DNA of 37,965 nt. Source: Alphaproteobacteria bacterium (GTDB taxonomy: Bacteria; Pseudomonadota; Alphaproteobacteria; Caulobacterales; Hyphomonadaceae). The stretch covers positions 1 through 37,965 of the forward strand of contig WGLW01000011.1 of the NCBI GenBank assembly GCA_016125405.1, read 5' to 3'. The notes under the pieces were generated by a model. The model made no database searches. It was not told where the DNA came from and saw only the letters and a program-made list of their open reading frames with translations. Below, piece after piece: positions 1-8,737 of the stretch. The position numbers and the translations under genes were made by a program. Each line of letters starts with the position of its first letter. The stretch's first letter is position 1.

Positions 1-1
1 A

Positions 2-133
2 CCCGTTTCCTGTCCGCGTGTGCTTCCCGTCTGCCCGAAGCGTCAGGGCGCGTTCATCCGACGCTACCGGCAGATCCATGTCGACTGCCTCTTCATCGAC
101 CGCCGCGTGGCCAAGCGCCTCCGGCGTCTCCAA
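2..133 (-). CDS. possible 5' end of a gene leaving the left edge
   Basis: An open minus-strand frame starts at a TTG (131-133), preceded by a purine-rich GGAGG-type site at 142-149, and runs without a stop to the window edge. An internal ATG at 77-79 is an alternative start. The visible 40-odd residues are acidic, and I recognise no domain. GC at third codon positions looks lower than in the confident genes nearby, so this may be non-coding. It is listed only because nothing else explains the first 130 bases. Confidence 0.2.
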   Translation of the reverse strand, partial: METPEALGHAAVDEEAVDMDLPVASDERALTLRADGKHTRTGNG

Positions 134-173
134 CGCGCTCGCCCCCTCCGTCCGCACGCTCCGCGTGCGTCCA

Positions 174-283
174 CCTCCCCCTGCTTCGCAGGTGGAGGCA
201 AGGCTTCTGCACTTTTGCCTCCACCAGTCGAAGGCTGGGGGTTTGGATGCGACAGCATCCATGGGATCGCGACGCAGTCGCGA
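174..283. repeat. cluster of short hairpins
   Basis: Three tight inverted repeats follow one another. The first pairs 174-184 with 188-198 (10 of 11 bases, loop TTC). The second pairs GGATGC at 245-250 with GCATCC at 255-260 (loop GACA). The third pairs TCGCGAC at 267-273 with GTCGCGA at 277-283 (loop GCA). A fourth of the same style, GCAAGC/GCTTGC with loop CCC, lies at 453-467. They flank a transposase remnant and resemble REP-like intergenic palindromes. None has a T-tract that would mark a terminator. Confidence 0.6.
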
Positions 284-302
284 GACGGAGCAACTGTCTT
301 GA

Positions 303-395
303 TCAGGCGAAGTTGCGATCGTCCCTGATCATTGCGTTGAGTGCGATGAGCAGTTTTCGGGCGGTGGCGAGGATGGCGACCTTGGCGGGGGGCAT
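303..395 (-). mobile_element. IS110-family transposase remnant (C-terminal end)
   Basis: The minus strand reads about 30 codons, from a Met at 393-395 to a TGA at 303-305, containing KVAILATARKLLIALNAMIR. This resembles the extreme C-terminus of IS110/IS1111 transposases, where an RKLL-x-xLNAM-x-RD block is typical. Upstream the frame continues but loses any resemblance, and the GGDEF/EAL gene follows at 489, so the rest of the element is gone. No complete insertion sequence or terminal repeats were seen. The identification rests on a short block and needs a profile search. Confidence 0.55.
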
Positions 396-488
396 GCAGC
401 CCCGCGCTCCGCCTGTCCTTCCATCGACAAAACTCGCCGCCTGATCCGCCTTGCAAGCCCCGCTTGCGAGGGCGCCGGCGCATGCGCG

Positions 489-2798
489 TCAGCGCGCTGC
501 GCGCCTCAACACCGGCAGCACGCGCGGCATCTTGCGCTCCAGCGGATCCTTGCGCTCCAGCTCGTTCGCCGGAACCGGACGGCTGTAGAGATAGCCCTGC
601 ACTTCCATGCACCCGAGATCGGCCAGCAGATCGGCCTGCGCCTCGGTCTCGACGCCCTCGGCCGTGATGCGCATGCCGAGGTCGCGCGCCAGGGAAATCA
701 CCGCCCGCACGATCGCGCGGTCATCCGGGCTGGTCTCCATCTCGCGCACGAAGCGCTGGTCGATCTTCAGCTTGTCGAACGGGAAGGCCCGCAGATAGCT
801 GAGCGAGGAATAGCCGGTGCCGAAATCGTCCAGCGCGATCCGCACCCCGAGGTCCTTCAGCGCATGCAGCGTGCGGATGTTGTGATCCGTCTCCTGCATC
901 AGCACGCTTTCGGTGATCTCGATCTCGAGACGTGACGGATCCAGTTGCGCAGCGCCCAGCGCGTTGATGACGGTCGCCACCAGCGACGGGTTCTTCATCT
1001 GCGCCGGCGACAGGTTGATCGCCACCGTCACCTCGTTCTTCCACTGCGCGGCTTCCTGGATGGCCTTGCGGATCACCCACTCGCCCAGCGGGACGATGAC
1101 GCCGGTTTCTTCCGCGCACTCGATGAACACCGCCGGCGAGACCAGTCCCCGCCCCGGCCGGTTCCAGCGCAGCAGCGTCTCGTAGCCCGACACCTTGTGC
1201 GTCCGCGTGTTCACCAGCGGCTGGAAGTAGATGTCCATCGCATCGTTGGCGAGCGCGTTGCGGAGGTCCGCCTCGAGGTCGGCGCGCTGGCGGGCGTCTT
1301 CGTCCATGCCCGACGCAAAGAAGCGGACGCAGCCCCGTCCCTCGTCCTTGGCGCGGTAGAGCGCGAGCTCCGCATTCTTCATCAAGAGGTCGGGATGGAC
1401 GCCGTCCTTCGGCGCCAGGGCGACGCCGATGCTTCCGCCGGAGAGGATTTCCTTGCCGTGCAGCATCACCGGCGCCAGCAGCGCGTCCACGATGATGTCC
1501 GTAAATTCAGCCGCTTCGTCTTCACCCGCGCCGGGCAGCAGCACGGCGAACTCGTCCCCGCCCAGGCGCGCCAGGAAGGCGTCCGGCCAAAGGCAGTCGC
1601 GCAGCCGGTCGCTCACCACCTTGAGGAAGGCGTCGCCGGCCGGGTGGCCCATCGTGTCGTTGATGGCCTTGAAGTTGTCGAGGTCGATGCACGCCAGCGC
1701 GAAAGAGCTGATCTCGCCGGTCTGCAGCCGGTCGCCCGCAAGCTCCAGCTCCTTCAGCAGCATCGAGCGGTTGGGCAGATCGGTGAGGCCGTCGAACTGT
1801 GTGAAGTAGGCAATGCGCGCATCGGCATCGCGCGAGCGCGTCACGTCCGAACATACGCCGCGATAGCCGCCGTCCGGCGTCGGCTGGCCTGAGAGCGACC
1901 ACCATCCCGTGCGCCCGCCGATTGAGACTTCCAGCACCTGGTCGCGGAAGGCGCGCCGCTCGCGCATCATCGCTTCCAGGAGGTCCGCGGAATCGCGGTG
2001 GAACAGCGCAAGGAAGCTCGCCCCCTCCATCGACTCCGGCGGCAGGCCGGCCGCTTCCGCGAAGCGGCGCGAGACATGGCCAAGCCGGGCGGTCACGTCC
2101 GTCCGCCACAGCCAGTCCGAAGACAAGTCCTCGAAGTCGTGCAGCAGGACGCTGATGGTTTCCTTCGACTCCTCCAGCGCCAGCGACGCGAGGCGGCGGC
2201 GGACGAAGTTTCCGGCGTTGACCGCCGCAAAGCGCTGCAGCGCGGTCACATAGCCGGCCAGCAGGCACGCGGCGGCCACCACACGCGGCGCATCGCCAAA
2301 GTAAAGCCCCACCACCGCGCCGATCGCGACGCACGAAGAAAAGCCGAGCGAGGCGAGCGGAAAGCTCGAATTGAGAAACGCGCCGACGCAGATCACGCCC
2401 GCAGTCAAAACGCCGAGAAGAACTTCGTGGCCCGCGCCGCTGGTGGCGATCAGCGCAGCCATGATGCCGCCCCAGGCGACGCCGCTGATGATCGTGTTGC
2501 GGATGATCTCGCCCGCGTCAGGCGGTATGTCGGAGGGATTGGCGAAATAGCGGCGGCTTTCCCGGATCCGCATGAACGCCATGACCGCGCTGGCATAGGA
2601 CCAGACAAACACCAGCGGCATCATCGGCGCATGCCAGAAGGCGATCGTCAGCACGACAGCGTTGAGCAGGTTGTGCAAGGCGGCAAGCGGCGCCAGCCGC
2701 TGGTACTGCCGGTAGCGCGCAGCGTGCACCAGGGCGCGATGCTCGGCGGGTACGGGAACCTCGCCGAGGAGCGTCTTTCTGAATGACAAGGTCCGCAT
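489..2798 (-). CDS. membrane GGDEF/EAL cyclic-di-GMP protein with PAS domain
   Basis: This probable bifunctional diguanylate cyclase/phosphodiesterase has about 769 residues. About six hydrophobic segments form the N-terminal third. A PAS-like domain follows (SSDWLWRTD onward), then GGDEF with an intact LGGDEFAVL active site, then EAL. The EAL signature reads ETLLR rather than EALLR. The other catalytic motifs are present: INLSP, EITES, DDFGTGYSS, KIDQ and AEGVE. The ATG at 2798 was chosen because GGAG lies seven bases upstream and homologous sequence begins there. An ATG at 2924 would add 42 low-complexity residues. Both activities look possible from the motifs. The signal sensed is unknown, and no operon partner is adjacent. 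Confidence 0.93.
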   Translation of the reverse strand: MRTLSFRKTLLGEVPVPAEHRALVHAARYRQYQRLAPLAALHNLLNAVVLTIAFWHAPMMPLVFVWSYASAVMAFMRIRESRRYFANPSDIPPDAGEIIRNTIISGVAWGGIMAALIATSGAGHEVLLGVLTAGVICVGAFLNSSFPLASLGFSSCVAIGAVVGLYFGDAPRVVAAACLLAGYVTALQRFAAVNAGNFVRRRLASLALEESKETISVLLHDFEDLSSDWLWRTDVTARLGHVSRRFAEAAGLPPESMEGASFLALFHRDSADLLEAMMRERRAFRDQVLEVSIGGRTGWWSLSGQPTPDGGYRGVCSDVTRSRDADARIAYFTQFDGLTDLPNRSMLLKELELAGDRLQTGEISSFALACIDLDNFKAINDTMGHPAGDAFLKVVSDRLRDCLWPDAFLARLGGDEFAVLLPGAGEDEAAEFTDIIVDALLAPVMLHGKEILSGGSIGVALAPKDGVHPDLLMKNAELALYRAKDEGRGCVRFFASGMDEDARQRADLEADLRNALANDAMDIYFQPLVNTRTHKVSGYETLLRWNRPGRGLVSPAVFIECAEETGVIVPLGEWVIRKAIQEAAQWKNEVTVAINLSPAQMKNPSLVATVINALGAAQLDPSRLEIEITESVLMQETDHNIRTLHALKDLGVRIALDDFGTGYSSLSYLRAFPFDKLKIDQRFVREMETSPDDRAIVRAVISLARDLGMRITAEGVETEAQADLLADLGCMEVQGYLYSRPVPANELERKDPLERKMPRVLPVLRRAAR

Positions 2799-2971
2799 GC
2801 CCGCTCCGAGTCCCCCCCCGCGTCCGCCGGCCGTCTTCAGGCTGGTTGCCGCAGGTTTGGATAATGCCGGAACAAGCTGGATTTTTGGCTGAGCGGGTCG
2901 GTGAAATTCAATCGATCGCGGCAACGTCCCGGGAAATCCGGGCCTGCAAAGCCTCGCGCCGGTCGGGGTTT

Positions 2972-3991
2972 TCAGCCCAGAACCCGGCCCACCGCGTCGA
3001 TCTCGTCAGCGCCCGTCGCCCACGAGCAAACGAACCGGAACGAGCCGCCCAGCCATGGGTAAAAGCTCGCCCCCGCCGCCTTCAGCTTCGCAACAACCGC
3101 ATCGGGAAGCTCGACGAACACTTCGTTCCCATCGACGGGATGCACGATCCGGCCGCCGGCCCGGCTGGTGAACAGTTCGGACAGTCGCTTCGCCGCCGCA
3201 TTGGCCCGGCCCGCGAGATCCAGCCAGAGCCCGCCTTCGAGATAGGCCGCCATCTGCGCGCCGAGAAAACGCATTTTGGGCGGCATGTGCCCCGCCCGCT
3301 TGGCCCGCGCCCGCAACTCCTCCGCCAGCGAGCGCGCCTCGCCGAAGAGCAGGATCGCCTCGCATCCCAACGCGCCGTTCTTGGTGGCGCCGAAGCTCAT
3401 CACGTCCACCCCGGCCCGCCAGCTCATTTCCGCGGGAGAGGCGCCGGAGGACGCCACGGCGTTGGCGAAGCGCGCGCCGTCCAGATGAACCAGCAGCCCG
3501 GCCGCCTTCGCCATCGCGCTGCGCTCGGAGATCTCGGCCGCGCTGTAGGCCGCACCGTTTTCGGTCAGGTTCGACAGCGACATCACCCGCAACGGCGTCT
3601 CGTGAACAAAGTCCGGATTGTTGGCCGCCAGCCGCGCCTTCAACGCCGCTACATCGATTTTCGCGTGGTCCCCCGGCAGCAGCGACAGCTTGGCGCCGCC
3701 GGTAAAGAATTCCGGCGCGCCGCGTTCGTCCCGCTCGATATGTGCTTCGGCATGACAGAGGATCGACATCGTCGGCGGGCACATCGCGCCCAGCGCCAGC
3801 GCGTTGGCGGCGGTGCCGGACGAGACCAGCCAGACATCCAGCTCCGTCTCGAACATGTCTTCCAGCCCTCGCCGCGCCGCCTCAACCCAGCGGTCCGCGC
3901 CATAGCTCGGGGCCGGGCCCGCATTGGCTTCGTTGAGCGCCGCCAGCAGGGCGGGATGGGCGGGCGCGGCGGTATCCGAGGAGAAATTCAT
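2972..3991 (-). CDS. threonine aldolase / beta-eliminating lyase family enzyme
   Basis: This is a PLP-dependent fold-type I enzyme of 339 residues, the usual size for low-specificity L-threonine aldolases, which cleave threonine or allo-threonine to glycine and acetaldehyde. Visible motifs are SSGTAAN (58-64), a ring-stacking His near 84, HLDGAR with the PLP-ring Asp at 171, and the Schiff-base Lys at 204 in FGATKNGALG. The ATG at 3991 fits the family N-terminus. An upstream frame to 4111 would add 40 arginine-rich residues and is unlikely. Glycine produced here could feed the glycine cleavage system at 31-36 kb, but that link is inference. Substrate stereochemistry cannot be read from the sequence. 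Confidence 0.88.
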   Translation of the reverse strand: MNFSSDTAAPAHPALLAALNEANAGPAPSYGADRWVEAARRGLEDMFETELDVWLVSSGTAANALALGAMCPPTMSILCHAEAHIERDERGAPEFFTGGAKLSLLPGDHAKIDVAALKARLAANNPDFVHETPLRVMSLSNLTENGAAYSAAEISERSAMAKAAGLLVHLDGARFANAVASSGASPAEMSWRAGVDVMSFGATKNGALGCEAILLFGEARSLAEELRARAKRAGHMPPKMRFLGAQMAAYLEGGLWLDLAGRANAAAKRLSELFTSRAGGRIVHPVDGNEVFVELPDAVVAKLKAAGASFYPWLGGSFRFVCSWATGADEIDAVGRVLG

Positions 3992-4170
3992 CGCTCGCTG
4001 ATGCGGCTGAAAGCTGGACGAGGCAAGAGCAGCGCGGGCCCAACCACGCGGACCGGAGGCAAGTTTGTCCGACAGGCATCTTGCCGCCGGTATTCTCGAC
4101 GGTATGAACAATACGCAGTTGGGAAGTTTGGGGGGCAGGTTTGGGTGGCGACGGGGACACTCCCGCGGGC

Positions 4171-5705
4171 ATGGCCCGTGCGGCGCGACATGCGTTCGAT
4201 CCCGAAAGCGAAGCGATCCTCGATCGAAGGCTGCGCGCTGCGCGGGCGCTCGGCGACGCCTCCATGGGGCTCGCCAGCCTCCGGCCCGAGCTAAGCGCGC
4301 GCGGCGGACTGTCGGCCGGCCAGCGCGCCGGCGGCTGGAGCCTGCTCGGCGCGCTCGTCGTGTTTGCGATCCTGGTTCCGGGCGCGCTTGGTCTGGTCGC
4401 GGTCTGTTTCGCTTCGCTCCTCTTCGCCATCCTGATCGCGATGCGGCTGGCCTCCGCGATGGCGGCGGCGCTGCGCAAGCCCGGCCTGCCGCTGTACCAC
4501 GCGGCCGACGAAGACCTGCCGGTCATCACCTATCTCGTCGCCCTCTATCGCGAAGAAAACGTCGCCGCCGCCCTCGTCGAGGCTATCGCGGCGATCGACT
4601 ATCCGGCGGACCTGCGCGAAGTGAAGCTTCTGGTCGAGAGCGACGACGTGCAAACGCTGGCCGCCCTGCGGCGTTCGCCTTTGCCCGACGGGTTCGAAAT
4701 CCTGCCCGTGCCGCCCGGCGCGCCACGAACCAAGCCGCGCGCCCTGAACTACGGCTTGCTCCACGCGCGCGGAGACATCATCGCCGTGCTCGACGCCGAG
4801 GACCGGCCATCGCCCGGACAGGCCCGCGAGGCCGCAGCGGCCCTGCGCGCGGGCGGCGATACGCTCGCCGTCGTCCAGGCGCCGCTGCTCGCCCACAATG
4901 GCGGCCAGACATGGATCGCGCGGCAGTTCGATCTCGAATACGCCATTCACTTCCTCATCTGGCTCCCCTTCCTTGCGGGTCTCGGCGCGCCGCTCGCGCT
5001 TGGCGGAACCAGCAATTATTTCCGGCGCGACCGCTGGAAGCCGCTGGCGGCTGGGACGCCTGGAATGTCACCGAGGACGCGGATCTCGGCTTCCGGCTGG
5101 CGCGCCGCGGCTGGAGCGCGGCGACCATCACCTCTCCCACATTCGAGGAGACGCCGGTGCGCTTCCGTCACTGGTGCGCCCAGCGCACGCGCTGGATGAA
5201 GGGTCACATGCAGACCTGGCTGTTGCTGATGCGCGACCCGCTGGCGACGATCCGGGACATGGGCCTCGCCCGCTTCCTTGGCGTTCAGGTCACGCTTGGC
5301 GGATCGTTGCTAGCGTCCATGCTGCACGCGCCGATCATGATCTTCCTTCTGGCGTCGGCGCTGGCCGGAGCGCCTGTCGCGAGCTGGAGCGCGGGCCTGC
5401 TCGGCGCGGGCTACGCCAGCGTGCTTCTCGCCGCCATCGCCACGCTGCGCCGACCGTCATGGGCGGCTCTTGTCACCCCGCCCCTCTACTGGCCGCTGCT
5501 CTCCCTCGCCATGATCCGCGCCCTCTGGGAGCTGAAGCTCCGGCCGCATCACTGGGCCAAGACGCCCCACGGCTTCGCGCTGCAATCGACGGCGCCGAGC
5601 GCCCCGGCCGCCCCCCTCTCGCTCCACGCCGCCGCCGAGGCCCGGGCGCGCTCGCGTCATGCGCATCGCCCAGCATCCGTGCGCCAAAGCTGGACGGGAC
5701 GCTGA
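4171..5705 (+). pseudogene. family 2 glycosyltransferase, interrupted by a -1 frameshift
   Basis: The two halves of one membrane glycosyltransferase lie in different frames. The first (ATG 4171, or TTG 4141, to about 5045) has an N-terminal membrane hairpin, a GT2 nucleotide-binding region, DAED as the metal-binding motif, and GGTSNYFRRDRW. The second (about 5046 to 5705) continues directly with GGWDAWNVTEDADLG, the QRTRWMKG product-binding motif and C-terminal membrane helices ending in KTPHG. One missing base near 5041-5051 would restore a protein of about 511 residues, resembling XagB-type synthases of surface polysaccharide. Both halves keep their motifs, so the break is either recent or a sequencing error. 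As written, the gene cannot make a full enzyme. Confidence 0.85.
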
Positions 5706-5786
5706 TAAGCGCTCGCCGCGTCCGCCGGCGGTCTGGCCCTCTCCAGCCGGGCGCGCTAAGGGGCTCGCCTCACGCGGAGGGCCGCC

Positions 5787-6014
5787 TTGGATCTGGACTG
5801 GATACTCACCCTTGCCGGGGCCGCACTGGCCGTCGTCCTGCTGGCCGTCTCGCTCTGGCGGAACGCGCGTCCGCGCGTCGACACGGTCCGGACGCGCTGG
5901 ATTTCCTGGCGCTTCATGATGATGCTGGCCGCCGCCTTCCTCCTGATCGCCGCCGTGCACATCGTGAACAAGCTGGGCTTTCACACCGGCCGCAACAGCA
6001 TCGGCGGGCCGTGA
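5787..6014 (+). CDS. small two-helix membrane protein, unknown function
   Basis: This 75-residue protein starts at TTG, with GGAGG about eight bases upstream. It has two hydrophobic segments, roughly residues 5-23 and 42-60, separated by a short Arg-rich loop, and a polar C-terminus. I recognise no named family. It ends 70 bases before the acyl-CoA dehydrogenase and may be co-transcribed with it. The TTG start and small size lower certainty, but the hydrophobic pattern and ribosome site support a real gene. Confidence 0.6.
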   Translation: MDLDWILTLAGAALAVVLLAVSLWRNARPRVDTVRTRWISWRFMMMLAAAFLLIAAVHIVNKLGFHTGRNSIGGP

Positions 6015-6083
6015 CGCGCACGAGCTTGACCGCCCGCCGCCCCGCGCCTAGCCCTTCTACGACGACAGATTGGAGACCTCGCC

Positions 6084-7280
6084 ATGGCGGACCTCGACAC
6101 CTTCCGCGCTGAAACCCGCACCTGGCTGGAAGCAAACTGCCCGGCGTCCATGCGCACGCCGATGGTCGAGGAAGAGGTCGTCTGGGGCGGCCGCAAGCAG
6201 GAGTGGGTCAATCCGGACTCGAAGGTCTGGCTGGATCGCATGGCCGAGAAGGGCTGGACGGCGCCAACCTGGCCCAAGGCCTATGGCGGCGGCGGCCTCT
6301 CGAAAGCGGAAGCCATCGTCCTCGACCAGGAAATGAAGCGCATCAACGCCCGCGCGCCGCTGGCCTCCTTCGGTCTCTGGATGCTCGGCCCGGTGCTGCT
6401 CGAATACGCCAACGAGGAACAGAAGAAACGCTTCCTGCCCGACATCGTCGCCGGCAAGACCCGGTGGTGCCAGGGCTATTCCGAACCGGGCGCCGGATCG
6501 GACCTCGCCTCCCTCCAGACCAAGTGCGAGGACAAGGGCGATCACTGGCTGATCAACGGCTCGAAAATCTGGACCAGCTACGCCAACTACGCCGACTGGA
6601 TTTTCTGCCTCGTCCGCACCGATACGACGAAGAAGCATGAAGGGATTTCCTTCGTTCTCTTCGACATGACGAGCCCCGGCGTCGAAACGCGTCCGATCCT
6701 GCTGATCTCCGGATCCTCGCCCTTCTGCGAAACCTTCTTCACCGACGTGAAGGTTCCCAAGGACCAGATGGTGGGAACGCCCGGCAAGGGCTGGGACATC
6801 GCCAAGCGTCTGCTGCAGTACGAACGCCAGAACATCTCCGCCACCGGCTTCGGCGCCGACCGCAGCTCGGGCCCCAGCCTCGGCGACATCGCCAAGCGCT
6901 ATGTCGGCCTCAACAAGTACGGCGTGCTGGCTGACGGCGACCTGCGTGGCCGCATCGCAAAGCAGATGATGTACGAGCAGGCCTTCGCACTCACCATCCG
7001 CCGCAACACCGAACTCGCGAAAGCCGGCGCCGATGTCGGCCCCGCCACCTCGATCATCAAATACGCGGCCGCCAAGATGAACCAGACCAAGACCGAACTT
7101 CAGGTCGAGGCGATGGGCCATCAGGGGCTTGGCTGGGCGGGCGACGGCTTCCGCCCCGGCGAGCTGATGGCCACCCGCGCCATGCTCCGCGCCAAGGGCA
7201 ACTCGATCGAAGGCGGCACGTCCGAGGTCAACCTCAACGTCGTCGCCAAGCGCGTCCTCGGCCTGCGCGACCACCAGTAG
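6084..7280 (+). CDS. acyl-CoA dehydrogenase
   Basis: This 398-residue FAD enzyme introduces the alpha-beta double bond into an acyl-CoA thioester. Family features are the N-terminal helical domain, the FAD/substrate segment YSEPGAGSDLASLQT (about 135-149), a central beta domain containing WTSYANYADWI, and a C-terminal IEGGTSEVNLNVVAKRVLG block. It resembles the FadE-type subunits encoded in pairs in actinobacteria and proteobacteria. The ATG has GGAGA ten bases upstream. A second, diverged acyl-CoA dehydrogenase lies at 9980-11119 on the same strand. The chain length or steroid-like nature of the substrate is not evident. Confidence 0.93.
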   Translation: MADLDTFRAETRTWLEANCPASMRTPMVEEEVVWGGRKQEWVNPDSKVWLDRMAEKGWTAPTWPKAYGGGGLSKAEAIVLDQEMKRINARAPLASFGLWMLGPVLLEYANEEQKKRFLPDIVAGKTRWCQGYSEPGAGSDLASLQTKCEDKGDHWLINGSKIWTSYANYADWIFCLVRTDTTKKHEGISFVLFDMTSPGVETRPILLISGSSPFCETFFTDVKVPKDQMVGTPGKGWDIAKRLLQYERQNISATGFGADRSSGPSLGDIAKRYVGLNKYGVLADGDLRGRIAKQMMYEQAFALTIRRNTELAKAGADVGPATSIIKYAAAKMNQTKTELQVEAMGHQGLGWAGDGFRPGELMATRAMLRAKGNSIEGGTSEVNLNVVAKRVLGLRDHQ

Positions 7281-7283
7281 CGG

Positions 7284-7814
7284 TCAGCCGGCCTTCGGCG
7301 TGTAGAGCCCGTTGAACGATTCCTGCCAGGTCTTCGACTTCGGGTCCCAGTCTTCAAAACGCTGGCGCACCGTGCCGTCCTTGTTCGCCGTCCATGTGCC
7401 GCGGGACTTCTGCGTCTTCCCGCCCGCCAGCCGGGAGACGCCCTCCAGCACCATCTCCCCCTTGGCGTTCAGGGCGCCCGAATAATCGGTCATCTCGCTG
7501 GCGGCCACCCAGACCTGGCGCCACGCCTTGGTCTCCGGGTCATAGAAATTGTAGCTCTGGCCCTTGTTGCCCCGCGCGCTGGTCCAGTGTTCGACGATCA
7601 GGCAGCCCTTCTCCTCGCGCGTGATCGAACTGTCCCCCACCTTCACGCCCTGCGGGTTGGTGACGGTCCACTCGCCGATCCAGAAATCGAACTGCCGGCT
7701 CGCAGGCGCATCGCACCATTCCGGCGGCGGCCCGGACTGCTGCGCGGCGGCCACTGGCGCGGCGAAACAGGCAACGGCAAGGCTGGCGGCGGTGATCAAC
7801 AGGCCATATTTCAT
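7284..7814 (-). CDS. secreted DUF1579-like protein
   Basis: The product has 176 residues with a clear signal peptide ending near AAPVAAAQQ. The mature part contains FDFWIGEWTV, a Trp-rich opening typical of DUF1579-like and lipocalin-like beta-barrel proteins of unknown ligand. It then repeats WT/WV-type strands up to GTWTANKDGTVRQRFEDWD. The ATG at 7814 was chosen over an upstream in-frame start because GGAG lies eight bases before it and the signal peptide begins there. It converges with the dehydrogenase, with only three bases between the genes, and is divergent from the methyltransferase. The role is probably periplasmic; no catalytic residues are obvious. Confidence 0.8.
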   Translation of the reverse strand: MKYGLLITAASLAVACFAAPVAAAQQSGPPPEWCDAPASRQFDFWIGEWTVTNPQGVKVGDSSITREEKGCLIVEHWTSARGNKGQSYNFYDPETKAWRQVWVAASEMTDYSGALNAKGEMVLEGVSRLAGGKTQKSRGTWTANKDGTVRQRFEDWDPKSKTWQESFNGLYTPKAG

Positions 7815-7891
7815 GAGCGTCTCCCGTGCAGGATCGGACAAAGACTGCATTATCAGTCTTTCAATCGCAACCAGCGGCGCAAGGACCTGAA

Positions 7892-8716
7892 ATGACAGGC
7901 GATGAGGCCCCAGCCGGCACGGGCAAGAGCGATCACTACGCCAGCTATGCCAACTTCGGCGAAGGCGTCGCGGCGGAGGTCCGCCGTGAGGCGTTTGGCG
8001 AGGACTATGGCCAGAATGGCTGGCAGACCGCCGCCGAGTTGGACCTCTTCCTGTCGTGGCTTGATCTCAGGCCTAGTGCGCAGGTGCTCGACTTTGCCTG
8101 CGGCGCCGGCGGTCCGGCGATCCGGATCGCCGAGCGGACGGGATGCACCGTAACCGGTCTCGATCTCGACCCCCGCGCCATCGCCGCCGCAGATCGCCTC
8201 GCGTCCCAATCTTCGGCGCGGCAGCGTGTCCGCTTCATGACCGGAGACGGAGGCGTGCGGCTGCCCTTCGACGACGCCAGCTTCGACGCCGTCATCTGCA
8301 TCGATGCGGTCAACCACCTGCCCGACCGGATCGCCATGTTTGGCGAATGGCGGCGCGTGCTTCGGCCCGGCGGCCTCGCCGTCTTCACCGATCCGGCAAT
8401 CATCACCGGGCCGGTCACTGGCCGCGACCTCGCCATCCGGTCCTCGATCGGCGCCTTCCTGTTCTCGCCCCCCGGCGCGGACGAAGACATGCTGGAGACA
8501 TGCGGGTTCCATCTTGAGGCCCGCGAGGACCGCACGGCCAACATGTCCGCCAGCGCCCGCGGTCGCCATGATGCCCGCGCGCGGCATGCCGTGGAGCTGA
8601 TCGCCATCGAGGGGCGGGACGCGTTCGACCGCCAGCAGGTCTTTTTCGAGACGACCGCCCGCCTTGCCGCGGAAGCTCGTTTGTCCCGCTTCGCTTTTCT
8701 CGCGAGGCGCAACTAG
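7892..8716 (+). CDS. class I SAM-dependent methyltransferase
   Basis: This 274-residue Rossmann-fold methyltransferase has motif I VLDFACGAGGPAIRIA (about 68-83), the acidic end of strand 2 in GLDLDP, and a motif near FDAVICIDAVNHLPDR that is typical of small-molecule methyltransferases. The N-terminal YGQNGWQT segment recalls sarcosine/dimethylglycine and ubiquinone-type enzymes, but the substrate cannot be assigned. The ATG at 7892 has AAGGA at good spacing. A GTG at 7826 would add 22 residues of no visible merit. It is divergent from the secreted protein at 7814 across 77 bases. Confidence 0.85.
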   Translation: MTGDEAPAGTGKSDHYASYANFGEGVAAEVRREAFGEDYGQNGWQTAAELDLFLSWLDLRPSAQVLDFACGAGGPAIRIAERTGCTVTGLDLDPRAIAAADRLASQSSARQRVRFMTGDGGVRLPFDDASFDAVICIDAVNHLPDRIAMFGEWRRVLRPGGLAVFTDPAIITGPVTGRDLAIRSSIGAFLFSPPGADEDMLETCGFHLEAREDRTANMSASARGRHDARARHAVELIAIEGRDAFDRQQVFFETTARLAAEARLSRFAFLARRN

Positions 8717-8737
8717 GTTCAGGAGGGCCGGCCCGCC

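Noticed and set aside
945-1892. Long plus-strand open frame opposite the GGDEF/EAL gene
   Set aside because: It lies antisense to conserved catalytic motifs, and its translation is a His/Arg/Val-rich shadow typical of GC-rich DNA.
5005-5029. GGAAC followed 16 bases later by CGCG inside the glycosyltransferase
   Set aside because: The -10 does not match CGTT, and no gene starts downstream.
6057-7274. 405-codon minus-strand frame
   Set aside because: Antisense to the acyl-CoA dehydrogenase; no family features and shadow-like composition.
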